Below the pieces are notes generated by a model, which saw only the letters and a list, made by a program, of their open reading frames with translations, made no database searches and was not told the origin of the DNA. DNA of 64,000 bases, taken from JAAYXS01 sp964550375. GTDB lineage: Bacteria > Planctomycetota > Phycisphaerae > UBA1845 > Fen-1342. The stretch covers positions 79,766 through 143,765 of the forward strand of contig CAZJYX010000007.1 of NCBI GenBank assembly GCA_964550375.1, given 5' to 3'. The position numbers and the translations under genes are program-made. This document shows positions 38,041 to 47,601 of the stretch, piece by piece; position 1 is the stretch's first letter, and every line of letters begins with the position of its first letter.

Positions 38041-38805
38041 AATCACCGTGCGCGATTCTGCGACAAGGGTAGTTTTGTCATGCCGCCGGTTTGAGATAGA
38101 GCCGGGCGGCCCGTCGTTCGCGCCGTTTCAGGAAACGGTACACATGCTGCATCAAGTGCGACATCGTTCGGCAGCGATGATTGCGCGTCACTGCCGCATG
38201 CAGGTCCTGCCACAGCCGCTCGATCTTGTTCTCGTTCGGGCAGTACGGCGGCAGGAAGTGCAGCCGGATGCGGCCGTCGAACGCCGCCAGTGCCCGCTGC
38301 GTGATCTGGCTCTTGTGGATGCGGTAGTTGTCGAGGATCACGTGGATCACCGGCGCGTCGGCGTAGACGCGCAACAACCGCTGCAACAAAGCAATGAACA
38401 GCAGACTGTTCTTGCGTTCGCCGTCGACCCACGTCAACGTGCCGGTCTTCGCATCCAACGCCCCCGCCAGATAACGCTTCTCGTTCTGCCCCGGCGTCAG
38501 CACTTCCTTCTGCTGCCCGTAGCCCATCCAGTCCAGCCCGATCTTCGGGTTCAGGTGCACGTCGACCTCGTCGGCGTACACCGCCACGTGCCCACGCGGC
38601 AACGTCGCCAGCAACCGGCGAATCGCCCGCAAACGCCGGTTTTTCCGGGGTTTGGACCACGGGCAGCCGACCGTTGGACGCGGCCGGGCCCGCCGCGCGC
38701 GGATCGACGCCAGCGCCCGGCTCAGCGTGGCCACATGCACGCGCACGCCGGTCCGCTGTCGCAACGTTACGGCCAACATCTCGCGCGTCCAGGTCGGCCG
38801 CGGCC
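38041..38805 (-). mobile_element. Truncated IS630-family transposase remnant
   Basis: The frame from about 38805 to TGA 38078 encodes the C-terminal two thirds of an IS630-type DDE transposase. It has RPTWTREMLAVTLRQRTGV (helical linker), the first Asp in VAVYADEVDVHLNPKIG, the second in VIHVILDNYRIHKS, and the Glu in YCPNENKIERLWQDLH. The N-terminal helix-turn-helix region of about 100 residues is missing. Upstream codons are out-of-frame fibre-gene sequence. The element ends near a TA at 38039-38040, the usual IS630 target. It is probably inactive. Confidence 0.8.
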
Positions 38806-39320
38806 AGCCCATCGGGGCCGACAATCTCCACCGCGCCGGCATCTGCCATGATCGTTCGCCCGACGCCGGGGCCGCCTTCATTGTAAGCTTGGCCAAGCGT
38901 ATTCCCGCCCCCGCCGCCCCCCGGGGCCTGCAATGCGTACAGCGCAAACGGTGTCGCTGTGAGGGGCTGTCGGGGCCAGAGTGGCGTGTATGGGCCCGTG
39001 CTGTCACCAGGCCTGACCAACACCCAAAGCCAAAGCGCGGTCCCGTCATACACGCTTCCAAAGTCCAGTTGCACCGTGAACAGGCCGTTCGTTACCTGCT
39101 CGTCCGCGACGTCCACGATACCGCCAACCTGCGAACCGAAGTCCGGGTCGTCGTATAGGGCGAACCGAAAATCGTAGGTTCCGTTGGCCGGGCTGCCGCC
39201 CTCCTTCAACTGGCCCTGGTACGTGAAGGCAGTCCCCACCGGGCCGGCCCAACTGACCGCGGATACGCTCAGAATGAGCATTGCTACAAACGCAGCACCT
39301 CTTGATCCGGGTGCGTCCAT
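38806..39320 (-). pseudogene. N-terminal part of the disrupted fibre protein
   Basis: The upstream half of the broken gene. ATG 39320 has AAGGAG 6 bases upstream and starts a signal peptide (AFVAMLILSVSAVSWAGP). The domain that follows (FTYQGQLKEGGSPANGTYDF, then FALYDDPDFGSQVGG and VTNGLFTVQLDFG) is common in secreted planctomycete proteins that end in fibre domains. Homology to such proteins stops near GAVEIVGPDGL at 38805, where transposase sequence begins. The reading frame stays open to 38043, but only because of GC bias. Confidence 0.75.
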
Positions 39321-39578
39321 CTTTCTCTCCTTCGAGTTTCGAGTGGGTCGGCTACGACTCCGACGCTCCGATTGTTCCTGAAGCGGCCTCCACGATGAAG
39401 ACCGCATTTGCTCGTATGCTTGCTCACGCCTGAACCATTCGGCTGACATTTCTCGCTTCGTTCTGGCTGCCGATGCTGCCGAGCGAGGTTCGACGGCGGC
39501 ACCGCGCGGAGGGACGCGTGCCAAACGCCGTCTCCGAGAAAACGTTGGCGCGGCCCCACGTGTGTCACACGAGTGGGC

Positions 39579-41294
39579 CTACTTGGCACGTAGCTGGGCG
39601 ACTTTCTCTTCCAACCTCCGAATGGTGTCCTCTTGTGTTTGAACCTTCGCATTGAGTTCCTGCACGGCAACAAGGGTCGCCGTGGTCAACGCATACAAGT
39701 CCACCCCATATCCACTGTCACCGCGAAGCTCGCCTGGCAATTCCTCAGCTATCAGTCCCAACCTCTTGGCCGTACGGTCGTCGGGATTGCGTGGCTCAGT
39801 ATCAGTTAGGCTCTCCCAGTCGAAGAGGTACGTAGAGGGTTGCAGGGCAAGAACATGAGTTAAGCAGCGCTGGCGCTCATCCGGACTGAGTAACGTGATG
39901 TCCTTCTTCAGCGCCCGTGAGCTTTGCGTGACAAAAGAAGATGCATATACGGGCCTCCACGTCGTCCATGATGTGGTATCGCGCACCTCCAGTCCAGATG
40001 TGGACCGAGTCGCGATGACCCCGCTTCCCTGAAGACACAAGTAGCCGTCATTATATGCCCGCAGTACGACATTTCTACTGCGGTTTGCGGAGTATACTCG
40101 CAGACCAGGCTCTCCATCGTCATATGGAGTTATATCGACAGTGCCTCCGCGCACGTCAAGAAGCCGTATTGGGGATGAGGTGCCGATGCCGACGTTGCCC
40201 GAATTATAATAGATGTTCGAGCCGCTAGAAGTCCACGGCGGGAAGGCCGTCGGCTTATCAGTCACCTTGCCCCAGGACACGCTGTCGATCTTCACATCTG
40301 TGACCGCGTTGTTTGCCAGCATGCCGGTGACAATGCCCGAACTTGCCACAGATAGAGTGACGTCACTCGTACCGGTCTTGGTCAACCCTGATCCTGCGCT
40401 GACGGAGGTTACGCCTTGATCGTCAACTCCCCAGTATATGTTCGAGCCGTCGGTTTTCAGGGCGCGGCCGCTCTGAGCGCCCGAGGCGGCGATCTTGGCT
40501 TGGGTCACTGCACCGTTTGCGAGGTCGCTGGTGCTCACCGCGCCGTCGACAATCTTGCCGCTGTCGACCGAGTTGGCAGCCAACTTCGCCGACGTAACGG
40601 CACCGCTTACGATCATGTCCGACGTGATCGAGTTGGATTGGTTCTCGTTGACGTACCGGCCGTCGGCCCAACTCGTATTGACGGCCACGGAACCGCTTCC
40701 AGTAATGGGATTAGGCGAGCAAATGATGCCTGTTCCCTGGCTGATGGAGTAGACGGTTCCGCCGCCGCCGGAGCCTCCGCCGGTCTCGTCATACGCCCAC
40801 TGCAACTGACCGCCGACGAACTTGATGATCTGGTTCGCGCCGGCGCCGGCCGTGTTGATCATGTCGAGCGTCACGCCGCCAGGCACGATGCTCAGCGTGA
40901 CATCACCTGAACTGCCGCCACCGGTCAGGCCGCTGCCGGCGAAGACGGAATCGATGCTGCCGGTACCGGGGTCCCCCTTGTCCCCCTTGTCTCCCTTGTC
41001 GCCCTTGTCCCCCTTGGGGCCGGGCGGCCCTTGGGGCCCCGGTGCGCCTGGTCCGCCCTTCTGCTCATCGATCTCCTCGTAAACGGGATCAAGTTGCTGT
41101 TCAACGATCCACCTGACGTAATCTTCGCTCAGTCCTCCGTCGGTGGGCACACATCCCGGATCAACCTGCGCCAGCAGCAGTCCGAGCGTGCAGATCCCAA
41201 GCATGGCGGGAGCCACGCCGGCACGCCGGCGCCAGCGCCCGGCGAGCGTGTGGCACTTGTCGGCACGGGCCTTCTGGTTCGTTTGTAGTTTCAT
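39579..41294 (-). CDS. Collagen-like secreted fibre protein with S74-type chaperone domain
   Basis: A 571-residue exported protein starting at ATG 41294 (GGAGGAT upstream). After a hydrophobic segment (VAPAMLGICTLGLLLAQVDP), residues about 80-112 form a Gly-X-Y collagen-like run (GPKGDKGDKGDKGDKGD). Long beta-fibre repeats follow (ITSDMIVSGAVTSAKLAANS, SDLANGAVTQAKIAASGAQS), then NVGIGTSSPIRLLDVRGG. The end carries an S74-like intramolecular chaperone domain (FVTQSSRALKKDITLLSPDE) and a terminal coiled coil. Such chaperones help trimeric fibres fold. It may be a surface adhesin. It lies directly upstream of the broken fibre gene. Confidence 0.8.
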   Translation of the reverse strand: MKLQTNQKARADKCHTLAGRWRRRAGVAPAMLGICTLGLLLAQVDPGCVPTDGGLSEDYVRWIVEQQLDPVYEEIDEQKGGPGAPGPQGPPGPKGDKGDKGDKGDKGDPGTGSIDSVFAGSGLTGGGSSGDVTLSIVPGGVTLDMINTAGAGANQIIKFVGGQLQWAYDETGGGSGGGGTVYSISQGTGIICSPNPITGSGSVAVNTSWADGRYVNENQSNSITSDMIVSGAVTSAKLAANSVDSGKIVDGAVSTSDLANGAVTQAKIAASGAQSGRALKTDGSNIYWGVDDQGVTSVSAGSGLTKTGTSDVTLSVASSGIVTGMLANNAVTDVKIDSVSWGKVTDKPTAFPPWTSSGSNIYYNSGNVGIGTSSPIRLLDVRGGTVDITPYDDGEPGLRVYSANRSRNVVLRAYNDGYLCLQGSGVIATRSTSGLEVRDTTSWTTWRPVYASSFVTQSSRALKKDITLLSPDERQRCLTHVLALQPSTYLFDWESLTDTEPRNPDDRTAKRLGLIAEELPGELRGDSGYGVDLYALTTATLVAVQELNAKVQTQEDTIRRLEEKVAQLRAK

Positions 41295-41604
41295 CTCAGG
41301 ATCCTCCATTAACAGATTAGAGCTTCAGGGACATTCCAATTTCACTTGTCCAGAGCGAGGGCGTTCACCAGAACGTGCGTCAGTTGCGCCTGCGGGGCGC
41401 ACGATTTGCGCAAGTATTTCGAACCCGCGCGTGCAGCCGGATTGCCTGGCGGCCTGTTCGCCTAAGACTCTGCGGAACTGTGAGTTGGGAGTCGGGCCGA
41501 TAAGCACAACGCGGCGTCCGAGCGACAATAGGCGGACGGGAATTCTCGGCCGTGTTCGGCTTGTCGCGGCGGCCGTTGGGGACCTGACTCTGCTGCGGCA
41601 GACG
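41295..41604 (-). other. Gap between STAS gene and fibre gene
   Basis: About 310 bases. It is open on the minus strand in one frame (41325-41657, with LSLGRRVVLIGPTPNSQFRR), which overlaps the end of the STAS gene and has no ribosome site. I cannot decide whether it is a small gene or chance. No other signal is visible. Confidence 0.3.
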
Positions 41605-42237
41605 CTACACCGACGGCCGGAACAGGTGGCCCGCCCGGCAGTGGTCCAGCCAGTCACGGACGCGCGGCGACAGGCGGACTTCGAGCCGGACGCCGGCCGC
41701 GTCGGCGGCGCGGCGCAGGCAGATGAGGCAGGCGATGAGCTTGGTGTCCACCTCCTGGACGTGCTCCAGGTCGATCACCAGCCGCCGGCGGCCCGGCGTC
41801 ACATCCGCCAGACAGCGCCGGCGGATCGACTCGACCACCGTCCCGGAGCGCAAGTCGCCGCCCAGCCGGACGACGCTGGTCGCGGCGGCGTCGTGGCCGC
41901 CGCTCACCAATGCCGCCCCTGGGTTGCGGGGCTCACCCGAGTTGCCGGGCCCGCTGGATTCGCAGGCGGCGGGGTGGCATCCGGCTGTGCCGGGCGCGTC
42001 GCGCTCGCCCCCGTCGAGTCGCGCGATGGGTTCGTTCCCGTCGAGTGCCGCGTCGCGCTCGCCCTCATCGCATGCGATATTGGGAGTGTCCACCTGGTCG
42101 GCCGCACCGGCCGCAATGCCCGAACGCAGCCGCGGTCGGTAGATTCGCGGTTTGGCCGGCAGATGCCGATCAGCGAAGTTTTGCCGGTCCGGCGCGAGAG
42201 GCTGTGCCCGGGACCGGCGTAAAATGCTCCACATCAT
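41605..42237 (-). CDS. STAS-domain protein (anti-anti-sigma-like)
   Basis: A 210-residue protein from ATG 42237, with AGGAGG 4 bases upstream. The first 115 residues are low-complexity and probably disordered. The last 95 are a STAS domain (VVRLGGDLRSGTVVESIRRR, RRLVIDLEHVQEVDTKLIAC, GVRLEVRLSPRVRDWLDHCR). At the usual DSSG phosphorylation site the sequence is EVDTK. The Thr may be phosphorylated by a partner kinase, or the switch may be lost. It is divergent from an ECF sigma gene and near a Ser/Thr kinase, so a shared pathway is plausible. Confidence 0.72.
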   Translation of the reverse strand: MMWSILRRSRAQPLAPDRQNFADRHLPAKPRIYRPRLRSGIAAGAADQVDTPNIACDEGERDAALDGNEPIARLDGGERDAPGTAGCHPAACESSGPGNSGEPRNPGAALVSGGHDAAATSVVRLGGDLRSGTVVESIRRRCLADVTPGRRRLVIDLEHVQEVDTKLIACLICLRRAADAAGVRLEVRLSPRVRDWLDHCRAGHLFRPSV

Positions 42238-42567
42238 CTTCCCTCCTGACTCAGCGGCGGCCCGCGTGGCGGCTGCCGCGGCTGAGTTGCTTCCATAAGG
42301 ACAGGCGACATCTAGTGACAGCGGGCGCACGGATTTACGCCGCATTTGGACGCAAATCGGTGCGTTTCGGTCGGGCTGCCGCGGTGGCCCGGTTCGGCCC
42401 CGCGTGTTACTGGCCGCTGCGGCCAGCGGGGCGGAGGGTTATCGGGCGATTTCAGTCACGATTCTGCCTGTTTTCCGGTTTTGCGGATAGGAGCAGTCTG
42501 GTATACTCATCCCGTGGGGCCGGCGTGTCTTATGCTCGCCGTCGCCATTTCTAACCGGGACGTTCTC
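42238..42567. other. Divergent promoter region STAS / ECF sigma
   Basis: About 330 bases between divergent genes, expected to contain both promoters. A TATACT at 42502-42507 is the best -10 candidate for the sigma factor gene. No other structure is clear. Confidence 0.4.
42481..42507 (+). promoter_or_regulatory. Candidate promoter of the ECF sigma factor gene
   Basis: TTGCGG at 42481-42486 and TATACT at 42502-42507 are 15 bases apart, in a short AT-richer patch before the sigma gene. The spacing is short, so this is tentative. Confidence 0.3.
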
Positions 42568-43137
42568 ATGGGTTCGGACCAGACCCAAATCACTTCGCTT
42601 CTCTGCGCGGTAGGCAACGGCGACGCCGGCGCGGCCGAGCGGCTCTGGCGCGTCGTCTATGACGAACTGCACCGCGTCGCGAAGGCCCGCATGGCCCGTG
42701 AGCGCGGGCGGGGCGACGTTCAGACCACGATTCTCGTCCAGGAGGCGTACCTGCGCCTGGTCGGCACGGACGGTGACGGCGCAAGTATCCCGGCCAATCG
42801 GCGACATTTCTTCGCCGCCGCGGCAAATGCCATGCGCTGCTTCCTCGTGGATGACGCACGTAGGAAGGGGCGACAAAAGCGCGGCGGCGGTCGAGCGCCC
42901 GTGGAACTCTGGGAGGCCGCCGCCGCCCTGGAGAGCGACCCGGCCGAAGTGCTGGCGTTGGATGAGGCCCTGGCGAGGCTGCGGGCGTATGACCCGCGGA
43001 AGGCCGAGATCGTCCAACTGCGGTACTTCGCCGGCTTAAGTATTGACGAGACGGCCGAAGTCCTCGGCCTGTCGCCGCGGCAGGTGGACAAGGAGTGGCG
43101 TTTCGCCAAGGCGTGGCTGCACCGCTTGCTCCGCTAG
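42568..43137 (+). CDS. ECF-type RNA polymerase sigma factor
   Basis: A 189-residue sigma factor of the group common in planctomycetes. The region 2 part is visible as LWRVVYDELHRVAKARMARE and TILVQEAYLRLVG (about 58-70). Further conserved helices are FFAAAANAMRCFLVDDARRK, and region 4 is KAEIVQLRYFAGLSIDETAE then VLGLSPRQVDKEWRFAKAWL. The start is ATG 42568 (MGSDQTQITSL); ATG 42532 is possible. The kinase gene follows by 128 bases. In this phylum such sigma factors are commonly encoded beside WD40 or TPR Ser/Thr kinases, which probably control them. Confidence 0.9.
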   Translation: MGSDQTQITSLLCAVGNGDAGAAERLWRVVYDELHRVAKARMARERGRGDVQTTILVQEAYLRLVGTDGDGASIPANRRHFFAAAANAMRCFLVDDARRKGRQKRGGGRAPVELWEAAAALESDPAEVLALDEALARLRAYDPRKAEIVQLRYFAGLSIDETAEVLGLSPRQVDKEWRFAKAWLHRLLR

Positions 43138-43265
43138 CAGCGGCCGGCGGCGCGTTCGGCGGTCCACGTGACAGCCCAGGCGGCCTGAGCCATTCAGCCT
43201 CCGGGCTGACGGGCCCAGTAGGCGCGCGGCGGCACGAGACTCCGTCCTGTCCTGCCGCTTGAGGC

Positions 43266-46200
43266 ATGGAGGCAGACGGTCGCCCGGCCCGCTTGCAGGA
43301 ACGAACGGCCGTGAAAACCGAGACCTGGCAGCGTGTTGAGGAACTCTTCGACCGCGTGGTTGCGGCGCCGCCCGACCGCCGCGCGGCGCTGCTCGACGAG
43401 GCCTGCGGCGACGATGCCGAGCTGCGCGCCGAGGTCCAATCCCTCCTGGAGCACGACGCCCGCGCCGGCGCGGACTTCCTGGCCTCGCCCATCATTTCGG
43501 TGCGGCCGGACGAGGACCTCACACCGGCCTGGGCCCAGGACCTGATCGGGCGCACGGTCGGGCGCTACACGATCGTGCGGCCGCTCGGCCACGGCGGGAT
43601 GGGCAGCGTTTTCGAGGCCCGGCAGGAGCAGCCCGCCCGGACGGTCGCGCTCAAGGTCCTCCGGCCGGGCTTCAGCGCCCCGTCGGCCCTGGCGCGTTTC
43701 CGCCTGGAGCCGGAGGTGCTCGGCCGACTCCAGCATCCCAACATCGCGCAGGTCTTCGAGGCCGGCGTTCATACCCCCTCTCCCTCCCAGGGAGAGGGTT
43801 GGGGTGAGGGTCCGGCGGAGCCAATCCCCTACTTCGCCATGGAGTACATCGCCGACGCGCAGCCGCTGCGCGAGTACGCGGACGCGCGCGAGCTTTCGAC
43901 GCGCGAGCGGCTGGAGCTGTTCGCCAAGGTCTGCGACGCCATCCAACACGGCCACCAGAAGGGTATCGTCCACCGCGACCTCAAGCCCGCGAACATCCTG
44001 GTCGGCGCCGACGGCGAGCCGAAGGTTATCGACTTCGGCGTGGCCCGCGCTTCGGACGCCGACATCGTGATGACCACGCAATGCACGCGCTTGGGCGACC
44101 TGGTCGGCACGGTGCACTACATGAGCCCGGAGCAGTGTGACGGTGATCCCGCGCTCATCGATACGCGCAGCGACGTCTACTCGCTGGGCGTGGTGCTCTA
44201 TGAACTGCTGACCGGCGCCGCGCCGTACGAAACGACCGGCACGACCGTGTACGAGGCGATCCGGGCAATCAAGGAGGAGCCGCCGCGCCGGCCGAGTGCC
44301 GTCGTTGGCGGGGCCGGCCGGCCCGTGCGTCACCTGCGCGGCGACATTGACGTCGTGCTGCTCAAGGCGCTCGAGAAGGACCGCGCGCGGCGCTACGCCT
44401 CGGTGGCCGAACTGGGCGCGGACATTCGCTGCATCGTTGAAAACCGGCCGATTCGGGCCCGCCCGCCCAGCCCGCTCTACCTGCTGGGCAAGTATGTGCG
44501 GCGGAACCGTTGGCGGACGGCGGCGGTGGCGGCGGTTGCCCTGGGCGTCACGGCCGCGCTGGCCGCCCTGCTGACATGGCAATCGCTCCGGGCGGAGGCC
44601 GACCAACGCCGGCGGGAAGCCGACCTGCGCCGGGCCGCGGAGGTCGCCCGGTATGGCGCTGCGATGATCGCGGCTGAGACCGCGCTGCAATCCCACGACG
44701 CGGCTGCGGCCCGCGTGATCCTGGAGGATCCCGCACACGTGCAACTGCGCGGCTGGGAATGGCGGCACTTGCGGCAGCGCGTCGACCAGAGCCAACGCGT
44801 CATCAGCAGCACATCGGCACAGGTCGTTGCGGCCGCGATCGATCCGACGGGGCGTCATGTTGCGGCTGTGCCGGACGGGCAGGAATACAAGCTGTTGCTC
44901 TATCGCAGCGCTGGAGTGTCCGGCCACCCGCAGGAACTGCCAGTCAAGAGAGTGGTCGCGACGACGTTCAGCCATGACGGGAGACATCTCGCGGTAGCAG
45001 CCAGGGATGACTCGGACACGGTGGGCTTGTACGTTTTCACTATCGACTCAGAAGCGGCCGAGTTGCTGTGCCGCTGGCGGGCCGACGATCAAGTGACTAG
45101 CGCGTTGGCATTCTGTCCGACTGAGCCGCTGCTGCTGGCGACGGCCGTCGACGTTGAAGCCAGGCTTGTACTGTGGGACTTGTCTGGTCTTTCGCCGAAA
45201 GCGCCCGCACCGCGGCGATTGTGCAGCGTCCCCAATCAGACGGCGACCAAGTCTCTTGTCTTCTCACCCAATGGTGCCTATCTGGCCGCTGGCGGTGATG
45301 ACTGGACAATCCGACTGTTCGACGTAGAGCGGCTGCGGCACGATGCGCCCGATGCGCTGCTGGCCGTGCTGCGGGGGCATACCTACTACGTCTGGGACGT
45401 GGCTTTCAGTGCGGACGGGCGCTGGCTGGCCTCGGCGTCAATTGATGAGACGGTGCGACTGTGGGACGTGCAAGGCTGCATCGCCCAGGGCCGGGCCGGC
45501 GACAATCCGACCAAGACGGCGCTGGGCAGCGGCGCCGAAGTCGCGGTCTTGCGTGGGCACAGCGAGGGTGTGCGGGCAGTCGCGTTCGACCCCGACGGCC
45601 GGTATCTGGTGTCCGGAGGCGTCGATCGGCTGATTCGCGTCTGGGAGCTTGATCGCCGGGCGATACTGACGGACCCCGTCGCGCGCGACGATGAAGACGG
45701 CGCGGCATGTTGGGAAACCCCCGTCCATGGCCAGATCCGCGCGCTGCGCGGCCACGAGAACGGCATCATCTGCCTCGGCGTGACGTCCAATGGCGAGATC
45801 ATCTCCGCATCCGCCGATGGATCGGTACGCGCGTGGCTGCCGGGTACCGAGGATGTGCCAAGGCTGCATGGCCACAACACGAGCGTCGGCTCCGTCACAT
45901 TCACGCCCGACGGGCGCTTCCTGATTTCCGCGGACACGGGCTCACGCATGGGTCCCGGCATCATCGTTTGGGAGCCTAACCAATGCGCACCGGTCGCCAG
46001 GCGGCACCTGCGACGTGGCGAGAACGCGCAGGGAGTTGCATGCTGGAACGCCGGTGGGCGGACGCTGCTGGCAGCCGCGACGTTCGTGCCCAAGGAACAC
46101 CGCACGGGGACGGCCCGCGGACGCGTCGTGGTGTGGGAACTCGGTCACGAAACGGACCATGTCAGCTTGGAGCACTCCCTCGGCACGCTGCCTTGTCCTC

Positions 46201-47576
46201 CCGCATTGGCGGCGCACCTGGACGCAGCCGGCGCCGAACAGGTCACGCAAGGGTTTTGCTCGCTGACTGTCAGCCGCGACGGCCGGCGCCTGGCCGCCGG
46301 CCACACCAGCGGCAACGTGTGCGTATGGGAGTTCGAGACGGCCGGGCGCGCCGCTCGCGTCGTGACGGCATTCCCGGCTTACGCGCGCGGACACGGCCAG
46401 GTCGCCTTCCTCGACGAACAGGGCGACTTCTTGGCCACCGCTTGCACCCAACCGCAGGATCCAACCGCTGAAGTGGCCGCGATTCGCGTCTGGGACGCGA
46501 ACACCGGCCGCGAAGTGTCCGGCTCGCCATACACCCGTCACGCGGGCGCCGTCATGAAGCTGGCGGTCGATCCGGCGTGCAGCCTGCTCGCGTCGGCTTC
46601 GGCGGACCGGACCATCGGCCTCTGGCACATCGACCGCTCGGACGGTCCGCCCAGGCTGCAGTGGAGGGGCGACATGCGCGGTCACACCGACAGCGTCTAC
46701 TCCCTGGCGTTCCACCCCGTGCCCAGTGAGCGGCGGCTGGCTTCCGGGGCCTGGGATCGGACCATTCGCCTCTGGGATATCGAGTTGCTGGCGGCCGTGG
46801 CGGTTCTGCATGGCCACGCCGGTCCGGTCCATGACCTCGCGTTTGACCCGGCCGGCGAGCGGCTCGCGTCGGTGTCTAGCGGGGCGCTAGGCCGCGACAA
46901 CGTGGCGCGCATCTGGGATGCGGGCGACGGCTACGCCGATCCGGCGGCGCGCCGCGAGCGGACCCTGGTCATGGACGCTCATGATTGCGTGAGCAAGACG
47001 GTTCGCGACTCGGCGCTTCGGCTGGACACGGCCATGCGCCGGCTGCTTGACTGGGACCCGCAAACGGACTGGGCCGGGCAGGTACGGGGCCTGGCTCTTG
47101 AGCGGTTCGAAGGCTTCGTCATGCGGCCCGATTACTTCGGCAACAATGCGTGGCGCGTGGTCGCCGTCCCGGGCCGGTCGCCGGGCGAATATGACCAGGC
47201 CCGGCACTGGGCCCAGGCTGCCACGCACATTTCGCCGGAGGATTATGTTAGTCTCGGCATCCGCGGCGCGGCAGAATACCGCTGTGGAGATCTCGAAGCG
47301 GCCCTCCAGACACTCACGCTGGCGCAGGAGCTGTGGCTGGAGACAGCGCCGGCGCCGAACGAGTCTTCTGTCGCGACCTGGGCGTTTATGGCAATGACGC
47401 ACGCAGCACGCGGCGCGCTAGCGGAGGCGTGCTCCGAGCTGAACGAGGTCCGGCGACATTTCGATGCGCTGGTCAGCGAAAGTCGCCGGGAGTATCAGGA
47501 CTATCCCGACCTGGTCCGGCTACTGGAAGAGGCCGAGCGCCACGTGCAGGACCGCACGAAACGGCCGCGCGGATGA
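43266..47576 (+). CDS. Ser/Thr protein kinase with WD40 repeat domain
   Basis: A 1436-residue membrane kinase. The N-terminus is a helical domain (WQRVEELFDRVVAAPPDRRA). The kinase domain has the glycine loop GRYTIVRPLGHGGMGSVFEA near 98-117, the lysine in TVALKVL, the catalytic VHRDLKPAN near 235-243, IDFGVA near 255-260 and MSPEQ. A single TM follows at about 415-435. After it come ten or more WD40 repeats (LRGHTYYVWDVAFSADGRWL, LRGHSEGVRAVAFDPDGRYL, LHGHAGPVHDLAFDPAGERL) outside the membrane, and a helical tail. An in-frame palindromic repeat encodes TPSPSQGEGWGEG near 171-183 between kinase strands. GTG 43311 is an alternative start. It is probably paired with the ECF sigma gene. Confidence 0.93.
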   Translation: MEADGRPARLQERTAVKTETWQRVEELFDRVVAAPPDRRAALLDEACGDDAELRAEVQSLLEHDARAGADFLASPIISVRPDEDLTPAWAQDLIGRTVGRYTIVRPLGHGGMGSVFEARQEQPARTVALKVLRPGFSAPSALARFRLEPEVLGRLQHPNIAQVFEAGVHTPSPSQGEGWGEGPAEPIPYFAMEYIADAQPLREYADARELSTRERLELFAKVCDAIQHGHQKGIVHRDLKPANILVGADGEPKVIDFGVARASDADIVMTTQCTRLGDLVGTVHYMSPEQCDGDPALIDTRSDVYSLGVVLYELLTGAAPYETTGTTVYEAIRAIKEEPPRRPSAVVGGAGRPVRHLRGDIDVVLLKALEKDRARRYASVAELGADIRCIVENRPIRARPPSPLYLLGKYVRRNRWRTAAVAAVALGVTAALAALLTWQSLRAEADQRRREADLRRAAEVARYGAAMIAAETALQSHDAAAARVILEDPAHVQLRGWEWRHLRQRVDQSQRVISSTSAQVVAAAIDPTGRHVAAVPDGQEYKLLLYRSAGVSGHPQELPVKRVVATTFSHDGRHLAVAARDDSDTVGLYVFTIDSEAAELLCRWRADDQVTSALAFCPTEPLLLATAVDVEARLVLWDLSGLSPKAPAPRRLCSVPNQTATKSLVFSPNGAYLAAGGDDWTIRLFDVERLRHDAPDALLAVLRGHTYYVWDVAFSADGRWLASASIDETVRLWDVQGCIAQGRAGDNPTKTALGSGAEVAVLRGHSEGVRAVAFDPDGRYLVSGGVDRLIRVWELDRRAILTDPVARDDEDGAACWETPVHGQIRALRGHENGIICLGVTSNGEIISASADGSVRAWLPGTEDVPRLHGHNTSVGSVTFTPDGRFLISADTGSRMGPGIIVWEPNQCAPVARRHLRRGENAQGVACWNAGGRTLLAAATFVPKEHRTGTARGRVVVWELGHETDHVSLEHSLGTLPCPPALAAHLDAAGAEQVTQGFCSLTVSRDGRRLAAGHTSGNVCVWEFETAGRAARVVTAFPAYARGHGQVAFLDEQGDFLATACTQPQDPTAEVAAIRVWDANTGREVSGSPYTRHAGAVMKLAVDPACSLLASASADRTIGLWHIDRSDGPPRLQWRGDMRGHTDSVYSLAFHPVPSERRLASGAWDRTIRLWDIELLAAVAVLHGHAGPVHDLAFDPAGERLASVSSGALGRDNVARIWDAGDGYADPAARRERTLVMDAHDCVSKTVRDSALRLDTAMRRLLDWDPQTDWAGQVRGLALERFEGFVMRPDYFGNNAWRVVAVPGRSPGEYDQARHWAQAATHISPEDYVSLGIRGAAEYRCGDLEAALQTLTLAQELWLETAPAPNESSVATWAFMAMTHAARGALAEACSELNEVRRHFDALVSESRREYQDYPDLVRLLEEAERHVQDRTKRPRG
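43774..43810 (+). repeat. REP-like palindromic repeat inside the kinase gene
   Basis: A 37-bp sequence with perfect 10-bp arms CCCTCTCCCT and AGGGAGAGGG around CCC (43776-43798), followed by TTGGGGTGAGGG. This is the widespread bacterial repeat that reads TPSPSQGEGWGEG in one frame and LTPTLSLGGRG in the other. It lies in frame in the kinase domain, in a loop before PYFAMEYI, and seems tolerated. Confidence 0.75.
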
Positions 47577-47601
47577 CATATATGCCGACCTGGAGTGGAG
47601 T

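Noticed and set aside
38043..39524. 493-codon frame read as a fusion of the fibre start with the transposase region
   Set aside because: Beyond 38805 it is out of frame with the transposase. It stays open only because of base composition.
43194..44987. 597-codon minus-strand frame opposite the kinase domain
   Set aside because: The kinase motifs on the plus strand are intact. This frame is an antisense shadow that also reads the palindromic repeat as LTPTLSLGGRGG.
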